Below are positions 38,542 to 46,229 of a stretch of DNA of 49,732 nucleotides, piece after piece. The notes beneath the pieces are model-generated. The model worked only from the letters and a program-made list of their open reading frames with translations. It was not told where the DNA came from and made no database searches. The first letter of the stretch is position 1. Each line of letters starts with the position of its first letter. Origin of the DNA: Eubacteriales bacterium (GTDB taxonomy: Bacteria; Bacillota; Clostridia; Oscillospirales; Oscillospiraceae); contig JAUNJE010000017.1 in assembly GCA_030533415.1 (NCBI GenBank), positions 1-49,732 of the forward strand, written 5' to 3'. Both the position numbers and the translations under genes were made by a program.

Positions 38542-39704
38542 CACTTGACCACACGCACTCTCAACACGCCGTCGATCTTTTTGAGATTTTCCACCACTTC
38601 CGCAGAGGGGTGATGGTCAAGGTCCAGCATGGTGTAGGCGTACTCCCCCCGGCTCTTATTCACCAGCCCATCAATATTGATGTTTTCACTGGCAATGGCG
38701 GCGGTGAAGCGGCCCAGAGAGTTGGGAATGTTGCGGTGCAGCAGGGTAATGCGGCCTTCCGTATTGCATACGCCCATGTCGCAGTTGGGATAGTTGACGG
38801 AATTTTTGATATTGCCGTTTTCCAGATAATCCATCAGCTCCTGCACCGCCATCTTGGCACAGTTGTCCTCGGACTCCTCCGTGGACGCGCCCAGGTGGGG
38901 AATGGCAATGCAGCCGGGCATATTGGCGGTTTTTTCGTTGGGGAAGTCGGTGACATAGCGGGCCACTTTGCCGGAAGCCAGGGCCTGAGCCATTGCCTCA
39001 TCGTCCACCAGCAGGTCCCGGGCAAAGTTCAGGATGATGACCCCATCCTTCATTTTGGAAATGGCCTCGGCGTTGATCATCTTTCGGGTGTCCTCCAGCA
39101 GCGGCGTATGCAGGGAGATGATGTCACACTTGGCATAAATCTCCTCCCGGTTGTTGACCCGGGCAATGTGGCTGTCCAGATGCCATGCCGCTTCAATGGA
39201 AATGAAGGGATCGCAGCCATAGACGTTCATCCCCAGGCTTCTGGCGGCGTTGGCCAGAGGGCCGCCTACGGCGCCCAAACCGATGACGCCCAGATTCTTG
39301 CCCCGGATCTCATGCCCGGCAAACTGGGATTTTCCCTTTTCCACCAGGCGGGCGATCTCGGAGCTGCCCTTGATGGACTGCACCCAGTTGATCCCGCCCA
39401 CAATATCCCGGCAGCTCAACAGCATGCCGCACAGCGCCAGCTCCATAACGGAATTGGCATTGGCGCCGGGGGTGTTGAACACCACAATGCCCGCTTCCGC
39501 ACAGCTGGTCAGGGGGATGTTGTTGACACCGGCACCGGCCCGGGCCACGGCCAGGAGGCCCTCCGGCAGGTGCATGTCGTGCATGTTGGCGCTGCGCACC
39601 AGCATGGCGTCGGCGGTCTGTGCATCACCGGTCAGCGCATAGTTTTCCGTCCACAGGGCCGTACCCTGGGCGGAGATTTTGTTCAGATAATGAATATGAT
39701 ACAT
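38541..39704 (-). CDS. serA: D-3-phosphoglycerate dehydrogenase
   Basis: Oxidises 3-phosphoglycerate to 3-phosphohydroxypyruvate, the first step to serine. The 387-residue protein has the NAD-binding motif GLGAVGGPLANAARSLGM. Catalytic residues lie in LNFARDLLVDDEA (Arg) and IPHLGASTEESEDNC (His). A C-terminal ACT domain (about 318-387) likely mediates serine feedback. It lacks the extra intervening domain of long SerA forms. GAGGAAG precedes the ATG. It is 29 bp downstream of serC. Confidence 0.95.
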   Translation of the reverse strand: MYHIHYLNKISAQGTALWTENYALTGDAQTADAMLVRSANMHDMHLPEGLLAVARAGAGVNNIPLTSCAEAGIVVFNTPGANANSVMELALCGMLLSCRDIVGGINWVQSIKGSSEIARLVEKGKSQFAGHEIRGKNLGVIGLGAVGGPLANAARSLGMNVYGCDPFISIEAAWHLDSHIARVNNREEIYAKCDIISLHTPLLEDTRKMINAEAISKMKDGVIILNFARDLLVDDEAMAQALASGKVARYVTDFPNEKTANMPGCIAIPHLGASTEESEDNCAKMAVQELMDYLENGNIKNSVNYPNCDMGVCNTEGRITLLHRNIPNSLGRFTAAIASENINIDGLVNKSRGEYAYTMLDLDHHPSAEVVENLKKIDGVLRVRVVK

Positions 39705-39733
39705 GGGATTCTTCCTCTTTCCAATGGATAGGG

Positions 39734-40816
39734 TTATCTGTTTTCCTTTTCAAACTGCTCCATAAACCGGACAAGGGCTTCCACGCCCTCAATGGGCATG
39801 GCGTTATAGATGCTGGCCCGCATGCCGCCTACAGTGCGGTGGCCCTTCAGGTTCACAAATCCGGCTTCCTCCGCCGCTTTCACAAATTTCGCGTCCAGCT
39901 CCGTATTGCCGGTGACAAAGGGCACATTCATCAAGGAGCGGTCCTTTTTCACCACCGTGCCCTGAAACAGGCCGCTGGCATCCAGGAAATCATAAAGCAC
40001 GGCGGCTTTTTTCTCATTGCGGGCCTTCATGGCATCCAGTCCGCCCATGGCCAGCAGCCACTTGAAAACCTTGCCGCAGATATAAATTCCGTAGGCAGGG
40101 GGGGTATTGTACATGGAGCCGTTATCGGCATGGGTCTTATAGCGCAGCATGGTGGGGGTGCCGGGGAGAACGTCTTCCGTGATAAGGTCCTCCCGGATGA
40201 CCGCAATGACCACACCGGCGGGGCCGATATTTTTCTGAACACCGCCATAGAGCATGCCGTATTTGGTCACGTCCACAGGCTCACTGAGAAAGCAGCTGGA
40301 CACGTCGGACACCAGAATCTTCCCCTTGGTATTGGGCAGCTGGTGGAATTTGGTGCCGTAAATGGTGTTATTCTCGCAGATATAGACATAATCCGCATTC
40401 TCACTGATGGGCAGGTCGGAGCAATCAGGGATATAGGAAAAGGTCTGGTCCGCGGAGGAGGCGACGGCATTGGCCTGGCCGTAGAGCTTTGCCTCCTGCC
40501 AGGCCTTCTTCGCCCACTGGCCGGTGATGATGTAATCCGCCACCCGGTTCTTCATCAGGTTCATGGGGACCATGGCAAACTGCTGGGAAGCGCCGCCCTG
40601 CAGGAACAGCACCTTATAGTTTTCGGGAATCCCCATCAGCGTCCGCAGGTCCGCCTCAGCCTCGTCGATGATGGCCTGGTACGCTTTGGAGCGATGGCTC
40701 ATTTCCATGACGGACATTCCGGTGCCCCGGTAATCCAGCATTTCAGCGGCAGCTTCCTGTAAAACGCTCTCCGGCAGGACCGCGGGGCCTGCGGAAAAAT
40801 TATATACTCTGGACAT
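39734..40816 (-). CDS. serC: Phosphoserine aminotransferase
   Basis: Transaminates phosphohydroxypyruvate with glutamate to phosphoserine. The start at 40816 (GGAGG seven bases upstream) gives 360 residues beginning MSRVYNFSAGPAVLPESVL, the family N terminus. The PLP lysine is Lys195 in GGVQKNIGP. VSDVSSCFLSEPVDV and HRTVGGMRASIYNA are further family motifs. The 195-bp leader to apgM is filled by unusual secondary structures (40851-41005). With serA next, serine synthesis lacks only serB here. Confidence 0.97.
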   Translation of the reverse strand: MSRVYNFSAGPAVLPESVLQEAAAEMLDYRGTGMSVMEMSHRSKAYQAIIDEAEADLRTLMGIPENYKVLFLQGGASQQFAMVPMNLMKNRVADYIITGQWAKKAWQEAKLYGQANAVASSADQTFSYIPDCSDLPISENADYVYICENNTIYGTKFHQLPNTKGKILVSDVSSCFLSEPVDVTKYGMLYGGVQKNIGPAGVVIAVIREDLITEDVLPGTPTMLRYKTHADNGSMYNTPPAYGIYICGKVFKWLLAMGGLDAMKARNEKKAAVLYDFLDASGLFQGTVVKKDRSLMNVPFVTGNTELDAKFVKAAEEAGFVNLKGHRTVGGMRASIYNAMPIEGVEALVRFMEQFEKENR

Positions 40817-40850
40817 ATTGTTTCCTCCATCAAAATACAGTCCACGGAAT

Positions 40851-40922
40851 CTCATACCAGTTCTTATGAAAAAGGTTGAAAACCTTTTTATCGCACCCCA
40901 GGTGCGTTAAGAACTGTATGGG
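40851..40922 (-). other. Three-way-junction RNA candidate in the serC leader
   Basis: A closing stem of 15 pairs (40851-40866 with 40908-40922, one bulged C) encloses two perfect hairpins: AAAAAGGTT/AACCTTTTT with loop GAA, and CGCACC/GGTGCG with loop CCA. Only one or two bases separate the helices. It lies 35 bases upstream of the serC start on the transcribed strand and could be a cis-regulatory leader or part of a repeat element. No terminator follows it on the serC side. It matches no riboswitch class I know. Confidence 0.55.
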
Positions 40923-40928
40923 ACGACT

Positions 40929-41017
40929 TTTGTGGCGATTCGCCACAAACCGGAAGCGCCGTTAGGCGGTTCCTTCTTCCTAAAACCCAACGGTTTTAGG
41001 AAGAATCCGTATCAGTG
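40929..41017. repeat. Intergenic structured repeat, copy 2 (apgM-serC gap)
   Basis: Three modules follow in order: the hairpin TTTGTGGCG/CGCCACAAA (40929-40949); the core AGCGCCGTTAGGCGGTTCC (about 40955-40973); and a perfect 12-bp hairpin, TTCTTCCTAAAA with its complement (40974-41005). The element ends with GTATCAGTG, whose TCA is the apgM stop codon on the minus strand. The core and distal modules are shared with copy 3, and the first hairpin plus core with copy 1. Confidence 0.6.
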
Positions 41018-42208
41018 CAAGAACCGGTCCATAAGCTTATGGCCCTGGGGTTCAAAATTTCCGGTGGCTCTGGCTTCGGCTTCACTGTAATGGGCTATGG
41101 CCCTGCGCTCTCTGGTGCTGTCATACAGCACATAGGGGACAGCGTCCCCGGTGTGGGTACGCAGGCGCAGCAGATTGGGGTGGTCCGGCAGGATCAGCAT
41201 CCGGTGGTCCTCCCCCGCTTCCTCCATTGCTTTTTTCAATGGGGCCACAATGCGGCTGTCCAAATATTCGATGGACCTGACCTTCTCCTCCACCAATCCT
41301 TGATGCGCCATCTCGTCCGGGGCTTCCAGATGGACGTATACGAAATCACAGCCATCCTTCAGCAGGGCGTCTATGGCAGCCTGGGCCTTACCTTCCCAGT
41401 TGGTATCGATGGACCCGGTGGCGCCTTCCACCTGGCAGACCTTCATGCCGGCGCCTACGGCAATCCCCTTGAGCAGGTCAACGGCGGAAACCATGGCTCC
41501 CTTCAGCCCGGTTTTTGCCGCAAAGCTCTCCAGGCTGGGCCGGGTGCCCGCCCCCCAGAACCACAGGGAGTTGGCCTTGTTTTTGCCCTCGGCGGCACGC
41601 CGCAGGTTCAGGGGATGGTCATTCAGCAGGTCAAAACTCTTTTCCATCATTTGGCGCAGCTTCTCTTCTTTGGGAAGCCAGGGACCGATGACCTTGGTCA
41701 GATGGTCATGGGGCGGCTCCAGGGGCACAAGATTGCCCTTTTTCCAGATCATGATATGGCGGTAGCTGGTGCCGGTGTAAAACCGGAACTCCTCGTTATT
41801 GAAATGCTCCCGGATGGTATCCATCAGGATATCGGCATCCTCCGTGGAAATTTCACCGGAGCTGTGATCCAGAATGGTCTTTTCTCCGTAGGGCTCCTCC
41901 TCTGTCACCGTTACCAGGTTGCAGCGGAACACAATGTCGTCGGGCGCCATTTCCACGCCCACACTCAGCGCTTCCAGGGGAGATCGGCCGGAGTAATTGG
42001 TCACAGGGTCATATCCCATGACGGACAGGTTGGCCACGTCACTGCCGGGTGCCATACCGGCGGGGACATTCTGCACCATTCCCATTTCTCCCTTGGACGC
42101 CAGCGCATCCATGGCAGGGGTGTTGGCATATTCCAGAGGGGTCTTGCCGCCCAGGGCAGCAACCGGCTCGTCGGACATGCCATCGCCCAGTACAACGATA
42201 TACTTCAT
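41012..42208 (-). CDS. apgM: ApgM-type cofactor-independent phosphoglycerate mutase (alkaline phosphatase superfamily)
   Basis: The 398-residue protein has the metalloenzyme fold of archaeal-type phosphoglycerate mutases: MKYIVVLGDGMSDEP (metal Asp), PGSDVANLSVMGYDP (nucleophilic Ser/metal region), EAPDEMAHQG and ILPDHPN (metal Asp-His). It would interconvert 2- and 3-phosphoglycerate, which fits serC and serA downstream, the latter using 3-phosphoglycerate. Relatives of this family have also been proposed to act as homoserine kinases, so that remains an alternative. AAAGGAG lies seven bases before the ATG. Its stop codon lies inside a structured repeat. Confidence 0.85.
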   Translation of the reverse strand: MKYIVVLGDGMSDEPVAALGGKTPLEYANTPAMDALASKGEMGMVQNVPAGMAPGSDVANLSVMGYDPVTNYSGRSPLEALSVGVEMAPDDIVFRCNLVTVTEEEPYGEKTILDHSSGEISTEDADILMDTIREHFNNEEFRFYTGTSYRHIMIWKKGNLVPLEPPHDHLTKVIGPWLPKEEKLRQMMEKSFDLLNDHPLNLRRAAEGKNKANSLWFWGAGTRPSLESFAAKTGLKGAMVSAVDLLKGIAVGAGMKVCQVEGATGSIDTNWEGKAQAAIDALLKDGCDFVYVHLEAPDEMAHQGLVEEKVRSIEYLDSRIVAPLKKAMEEAGEDHRMLILPDHPNLLRLRTHTGDAVPYVLYDSTRERRAIAHYSEAEARATGNFEPQGHKLMDRFLH

Positions 42209-42410
42209 AACCTCACTCCTTTAATCAAAGCGCAGCTGTTCTTCCTTGAAAAACAAATGCCTACGGGTAATGACTATAGTATCATTGATCCCCTTAGAAA
42301 ACAAGACGAAATACTGACAGAAAAAAGCCCGTCTATTTCCCGGATTCGTGGGCAAATTGGCACAGGCCCGAAGAAAATGCGTCTTAATTTGCCCAAAACA
42401 GCATTTCTTC

Positions 42411-42439
42411 TTCCCAACCGAGCCGAAATATGGTATGCT
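42411..42439 (+). promoter_or_regulatory. Possible promoter of the 3-methyladenine glycosylase gene
   Basis: TTCCCA (42411-42416) and TATGCT (42434-42439) are spaced by 17 bp, 22 bp before the start. The match to consensus is only moderate. The rest of the 253-bp gap to apgM shows no other recognisable element. Confidence 0.4.
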
Positions 42440-42461
42440 ATTGTCAAAAGGAGGGCTGACT

Positions 42462-42968
42462 ATGCCTCGGTTAACTTACGCGTTTTTTCACCGTCCCTGT
42501 TTGGAGGTCGCCCGGGATCTGGTGGGCAAGGTACTGGTATGCCATGGGCAGCGGCTTCGGATTTCGGAAACGGAGGCCTATTGCGGGGAAACGGATACCG
42601 CCTGCCATGCCCACAAGGGCCGCACCAAACGGACGGAGGTACTCTACGCCGAAGCAGGAACCATCTATCTTTACCTGTGCTATGGCATACACTGGCTGCT
42701 GAACATCGTCACGGGTGAGGCGGAGCAGCCGGAAGCGGTGCTGATCCGGGCCTGCGCAGAGGCTCCCGGCCCCGGGAAGCTGACCAAAGCCCTGGGCATC
42801 ACCGGAGCGCTGAACCGGGAAAGCATCCTCAGCTGCGGGGAGCTTTGGATCGAGGACGACGGCTTCCAATGCGAAATTGCTGCGGATAAACGGGTTGGCA
42901 TCGGATATGCCAGCCAGAAAGATCAGGACAGGCTGTGGCGGTTTAAGCTCGTACAGCCGGACAAATAG
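42462..42968 (+). CDS. DNA-3-methyladenine glycosylase (AAG/Mpg family)
   Basis: A base-excision repair enzyme that removes alkylated purines. ATG 42462 with AGGAGGG upstream gives 168 residues, slightly shorter than usual (about 190-200). Catalytic and binding segments are ISETEAYCGETDTACHA, KRTEVLYAEAGTIYLYLCYG, PEAVLIRACAE and GPGKLTKALGI. The in-frame upstream extension lies over the promoter region and is discarded. The gene stands alone with its own probable promoter, between the serine and HIT genes. Confidence 0.92.
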   Translation: MPRLTYAFFHRPCLEVARDLVGKVLVCHGQRLRISETEAYCGETDTACHAHKGRTKRTEVLYAEAGTIYLYLCYGIHWLLNIVTGEAEQPEAVLIRACAEAPGPGKLTKALGITGALNRESILSCGELWIEDDGFQCEIAADKRVGIGYASQKDQDRLWRFKLVQPDK

Positions 42969-43037
42969 CCGCTACAGCAGATTTTACAGTTTTTCCCGTC
43001 CCATCCCAGCAGTTTTCACAAGATTTCGCGGCTTCGC

Positions 43038-43066
43038 TTGACCGGGAAAATTTTCTATGGTACTAT
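43038..43066 (+). promoter_or_regulatory. Promoter of the HIT protein gene
   Basis: TTGACC (43038-43043) and TACTAT (43061-43066) are 17 bp apart, giving a leader of about 60 bases. Confidence 0.7.
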
Positions 43067-43134
43067 TTTTTCGTAATCACAAAGGTGCGGCTCCCCGCCG
43101 CGCCGGCAAAATAACAGAAATGAGGTTATGAAGT

Positions 43135-43554
43135 ATGAAAGATTGCAATTGCGGCTACTGCATGGGCGGAGACATTCTGGCAGGCTTTGGCATCAAAATT
43201 TGTGACCTGCAGGTTTCCCAGCTGATCCTCTTCAAGGAACAGAGCCATCCCGGCCGTGTCATCGTGGCCTACAAGGATCATGTCAGTGAGCTGGTGGACA
43301 TCAGTGAGGAAGACCGCAATGCGTTCTTTGCCGATGTGGCCCACGCTGCCAATGCCATTCACAAGGCATTCCATCCCGACAAGGTCAACTACGGTGCCTA
43401 CGGTGACGGCGGCTGCCACCTGCATTTCCACCTGGTTCCCAAGTACCAGGACGAATTCGAGTGGGGCACTCCCTTTGCCATGAATCCCGGCAAGACCTAC
43501 CTGACGGAAGCGGAATACAACGACCTGATTGCCAAAATCAAGGCCGCGCTGTAA
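43135..43554 (+). CDS. HIT family nucleotide-binding hydrolase
   Basis: The 139-residue protein has the histidine triad CHLHFHLVP (His95, His97, His99), the active site of HIT hydrolases acting on purine nucleotide phosphoramidates or dinucleotides. An N-terminal Cys cluster (Cys4, Cys6, Cys9 in CNCGYC) may bind zinc as in some HIT members. The N-terminal region before the beta strands (SQLILFKEQSHPGRVIVAYK) is typical of bacterial Hint proteins. It is monocistronic, with a promoter upstream and a terminator downstream. Confidence 0.92.
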   Translation: MKDCNCGYCMGGDILAGFGIKICDLQVSQLILFKEQSHPGRVIVAYKDHVSELVDISEEDRNAFFADVAHAANAIHKAFHPDKVNYGAYGDGGCHLHFHLVPKYQDEFEWGTPFAMNPGKTYLTEAEYNDLIAKIKAAL

Positions 43555-43555
43555 G

Positions 43556-43626
43556 CCGTCAACGCCGTCAGGCGGTGCCTTCTTTATAAAAATGTATCAT
43601 TTTTATAAAGAAACAGTATCACAGTG
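43556..43626. repeat. Intergenic structured repeat, copy 3 (after the HIT gene)
   Basis: The core ACGCCGTCAGGCGGTGCC is followed by a perfect 14-bp hairpin, TTCTTTATAAAAAT with its complement (43580-43612, 5-base loop), and then by AGTATCACAGTG. The order and the flanking TTCTT/AAGAA and GTATCA are the same as copy 2, while the inner stem differs but still pairs perfectly. It starts just after the HIT stop codon. Confidence 0.6.
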
Positions 43627-43634
43627 TGAAAATG

Positions 43635-43676
43635 GTCCCCGGCACTCCAGAAGTGCCGGGGACTATATTATTTTTC
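43635..43676 (+). terminator. Terminator after the HIT gene
   Basis: GTCCCCGGCACT pairs perfectly with AGTGCCGGGGAC around a 5-base loop, followed by TATATTATTTTT. It also lies just beyond the convergent P-II-like gene. Confidence 0.85.
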
Positions 43677-43694
43677 ACGTCCGGGCCTTCCCGG

Positions 43695-44039
43695 TTATAC
43701 CTCCGTTTCCTCCTTGGGCTCCACCGCCGGAGCCAGGCCCACGGCGTCGGTTACGGGCAGGGAGAAGGCAATGCCCTTGGCCTTCTTGGCCATGCCCATC
43801 TGCTTATAGATGGCATTGAGCACCTGATCCCGGATCTCCTTCTCCACAACCATCATCAAAATTTCCTTATCCTGGTGCAGGGTAATGCCGAAGAAAGCGG
43901 CGGCCTCTTCCCGGACAACGCCCCTGGCATTCAAAATCGTACCGCCCCGGACCCCCTGCTCCCGGGCAATGTCCATCACATCTTCGGCATAGCCGGAATT
44001 CACGACGGCAAATACAACCTCGTAATCATTGGTCTTCAT
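43695..44039 (-). CDS. P-II-like regulatory protein, second of a pair
   Basis: The 114-residue protein (MKTNDYEVVFAVVNSGYAED) has the ferredoxin-like fold of the P-II family: REQGVRGGTILNARG at the start of the T-loop position, a middle QDKEILMMVVEKE strand, then KKAKGIAFSLPVTDAVGL replacing the usual GDGKIFV. The canonical uridylylation loop with Tyr51 is missing. The start at 44039 is preferred because the GGGGGG site is seven bases upstream; ATG 44045, overlapping the previous stop, is an alternative. It is last in the DUF1538/P-II/P-II operon and probably regulates the membrane protein by direct binding, as P-II proteins do for AmtB. Confidence 0.82.
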   Translation of the reverse strand: MKTNDYEVVFAVVNSGYAEDVMDIAREQGVRGGTILNARGVVREEAAAFFGITLHQDKEILMMVVEKEIRDQVLNAIYKQMGMAKKAKGIAFSLPVTDAVGLAPAVEPKEETEV

Positions 44040-44041
44040 AT

Positions 44042-44410
44042 TCATTCCCCCCTGCCCATTCGGTTGTCACTTAAAAATTGATACAGGTTAACGCCGATGA
44101 CACTGCTCAGCGGCACGGCAAAGGCGATGCCCTTGCCATTGCGGATCGTTGCGAACTTGTCCTCCAGGCAGTTGATAATGGAATCCACCATATCCTCCCG
44201 GACAACACTGAGAATCACGGCCTTATGGATATTCAGGCCCAGCAGATCCACCAGCTCCGAAGTCGCCGTACCAAGACCGCCCATGACCATCTGGCAGTTC
44301 ACATCGAACTGGCTGATAACATCCAGGTAAAATTCCCCCTTGGGACGGTCCACCACGGTAAACAGGAGCTTCAGCTTTCGAATACTGGAATCATTGACTG
44401 TATTACTCAT
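44042..44410 (-). CDS. P-II-like regulatory protein, first of a pair
   Basis: From ATG 44410 (GGGAGGGG upstream) the protein has 122 residues. It resembles the P-II fold with KLKLLFTVVDRPKGE, QMVMGGLGTATSELVDLLGL at the T-loop position, KAVILSVVREDMVDSI and RNGKGIAFAVPLSSVIG. It shares the GKGIAFxxP motif with its downstream partner but is otherwise quite different, so the two likely form a functional heteropair or sense different ligands. Its start overlaps the end of the DUF1538 gene, indicating coupled expression. Confidence 0.8.
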   Translation of the reverse strand: MSNTVNDSSIRKLKLLFTVVDRPKGEFYLDVISQFDVNCQMVMGGLGTATSELVDLLGLNIHKAVILSVVREDMVDSIINCLEDKFATIRNGKGIAFAVPLSSVIGVNLYQFLSDNRMGRGE

Positions 44411-44423
44411 TTCGCCCCTCCCG

Positions 44424-45947
44424 TCACATAAAGTTGATGATCTGCTGGTCGTCCGCATCCAGAATCCGGCGCATTGCCCGGTGCTCGTTGACCCGCTCGG
44501 CCAAAATCCCCCGGAAGCCCAGCAGCTGAATGGTGATCAGCGGAGTCATGGCAACCAGCGCCACCACGCCGAAGGCATCCCGCAGTACCGCGTCGGTCCC
44601 CTGCAGACTGACACAGGCCCCAATGGCAAAGGGCAGAATAAAGCCCGAAGTCATCGGGCCGCTGGCCACACCGCCGGAGTCAAAGGCAATAGCAGTATAC
44701 ACAGGCGGCACAAACAGCGACAGCGCAAGGGAGATGAAATAGCCGGGGATGACGTAATAGACCAGAGAAAAATCGAAGATGATGCGCACCATGGACAGCG
44801 CAATGGATGCCCCCACGCCGATACACAGCCCCAGAATCATGGAACGCTTGGTGACCAGCCCGCCGGTGACGTCCTCCACCTGGCTGTTCAGCACATGGAT
44901 TGCAGGCTCCGCCAGAACCACCAGCACACCCACAATCAAACCAAACACAATCAGGAAGGACTCGCTGACCTGGGACAATTCATAGCCCAGCTTATAGCCC
45001 ACGGGCATGAATCCCACATTGACCCCGGTCAGGAACAGCACCAATCCAACGTAAGTAAAGCCGACACCCACAGCAATCCGGTTCAGCCGCTTCCGGGGAA
45101 GCTTCAAAAACAGCACCTGGCAGGCCAGGAAGAACAGCACGATCAGCCCCAGTGCGACAGCGACCTCCTTGCAGGTATGGGCAGCAGTCCGGAAAAAGCT
45201 GCCCAGAATATCACCGCTGACAGAATAGTCCGGCACGGCGTAGGTCAAATCGTTTTCCGAGAAAATTCCCAGCATCAGCACCGCCAGCACCGGGCCGACA
45301 GAACACAGAGACACCAGGCCGAAGGAATTTTCCTTGCTCCTGCGGTCGCCCAGTACATTGGAGATACCGACACCCAGCGCCATAATAAAGGGGACCGTAA
45401 TGGGTCCGGTTGTAACACCGCCGGAATCGAAGGCCACCGGCAGCAGCGCTTCGTTGCCATTGACCACCAGCAGCAGCGCCAGGGCAAAAAGCAGCATATA
45501 AAACAGCATCAGAATCTGAGACAGGGATCTTTGGAAAACGATTTTCAAAATCGCGACAACCAGAAACCCGCCGACGCCGATGCCCACGGAGTAGATCAGC
45601 ACCGTGCCATTCATGACCGCGCTGACCTGGCTGGCCAAAACCTGCAGGTCCGGCTCTGCCACCGTAATCAGCATGCCAAGCACAAAGCAGACCCCCAGCA
45701 AAAGGCCAAGCTTTTTCTGACGGGAGAGGCCGGAGCCCACATGGCTGCCCATAGGGGTCATTGCCAGATCCGCTCCCAGGTTAAACATGCCGATGCCCAC
45801 GACCAGCAGCACCGCCCCCACCGTAAAAGTAATCATCTCCACGGCAGAAAAGTCGAACAGCGGCGTCAGTGCCAACACATAGACGATGGCCGTAATGGGC
45901 AGCGCTGAAACCAGGGCCTCTACGATTTTTGCTTTTAATTCCTTCAA
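44424..45947 (-). CDS. DUF1538 family membrane protein, probable transporter
   Basis: The 507-residue integral membrane protein has about twelve hydrophobic segments and two homologous halves. AEPDLQVLASQV and AFDSGGVTTGPIT (about 97-183) recur as AEPAIHVLNSQV and AFDSGGVASGPMT (about 345-430). The duplicated FDSGG motif suggests inverted-repeat or tandem substrate sites as in transporters. The start is TTG at 45947, supported by AAGGTG five bases upstream; no better ATG exists nearby. The family is annotated only as DUF1538, substrate unknown. Pairing with two P-II-like genes suggests nucleotide- or metabolite-controlled transport. Confidence 0.85.
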   Translation of the reverse strand: MKELKAKIVEALVSALPITAIVYVLALTPLFDFSAVEMITFTVGAVLLVVGIGMFNLGADLAMTPMGSHVGSGLSRQKKLGLLLGVCFVLGMLITVAEPDLQVLASQVSAVMNGTVLIYSVGIGVGGFLVVAILKIVFQRSLSQILMLFYMLLFALALLLVVNGNEALLPVAFDSGGVTTGPITVPFIMALGVGISNVLGDRRSKENSFGLVSLCSVGPVLAVLMLGIFSENDLTYAVPDYSVSGDILGSFFRTAAHTCKEVAVALGLIVLFFLACQVLFLKLPRKRLNRIAVGVGFTYVGLVLFLTGVNVGFMPVGYKLGYELSQVSESFLIVFGLIVGVLVVLAEPAIHVLNSQVEDVTGGLVTKRSMILGLCIGVGASIALSMVRIIFDFSLVYYVIPGYFISLALSLFVPPVYTAIAFDSGGVASGPMTSGFILPFAIGACVSLQGTDAVLRDAFGVVALVAMTPLITIQLLGFRGILAERVNEHRAMRRILDADDQQIINFM

Positions 45948-46179
45948 TCAATCACCTTCTCTGATAGGATTCTCGCTGAAAAAGTATGGAGTATACTGTT
46001 TTCACAGGATCACTGGCATGCCTATAGCGGAAGGGCATGCCATAAACCGCTCCCACAGGACCAAACCGAAGCGCAAATTTTTTATTATTATAGCATAAAA
46101 ACGGTTATCTGCCAACCCGCAAAAATTTGCAAAAGGGATATTTACCGTTTCTTTGCCGCATGTCCCTATACCGCAAACA

Positions 46180-46209
46180 GAAAAACCCCCAGCCCGTTGG
46201 GCTGGGGGT
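46180..46209 (-). terminator. Terminator after tuf
   Basis: On the minus strand ACCCCCAGCCC pairs perfectly with GGGCTGGGGGT around a 3-base loop, followed by TTTTTC. The remaining part of the 282-bp gap to the DUF1538 gene is AT-rich and carries the likely DUF1538 promoter region, with a GGCATGCC palindrome occurring twice (46015-46042). Confidence 0.9.
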
Positions 46210-46229
46210 CATTGGCTGTTAGCCAGAGA

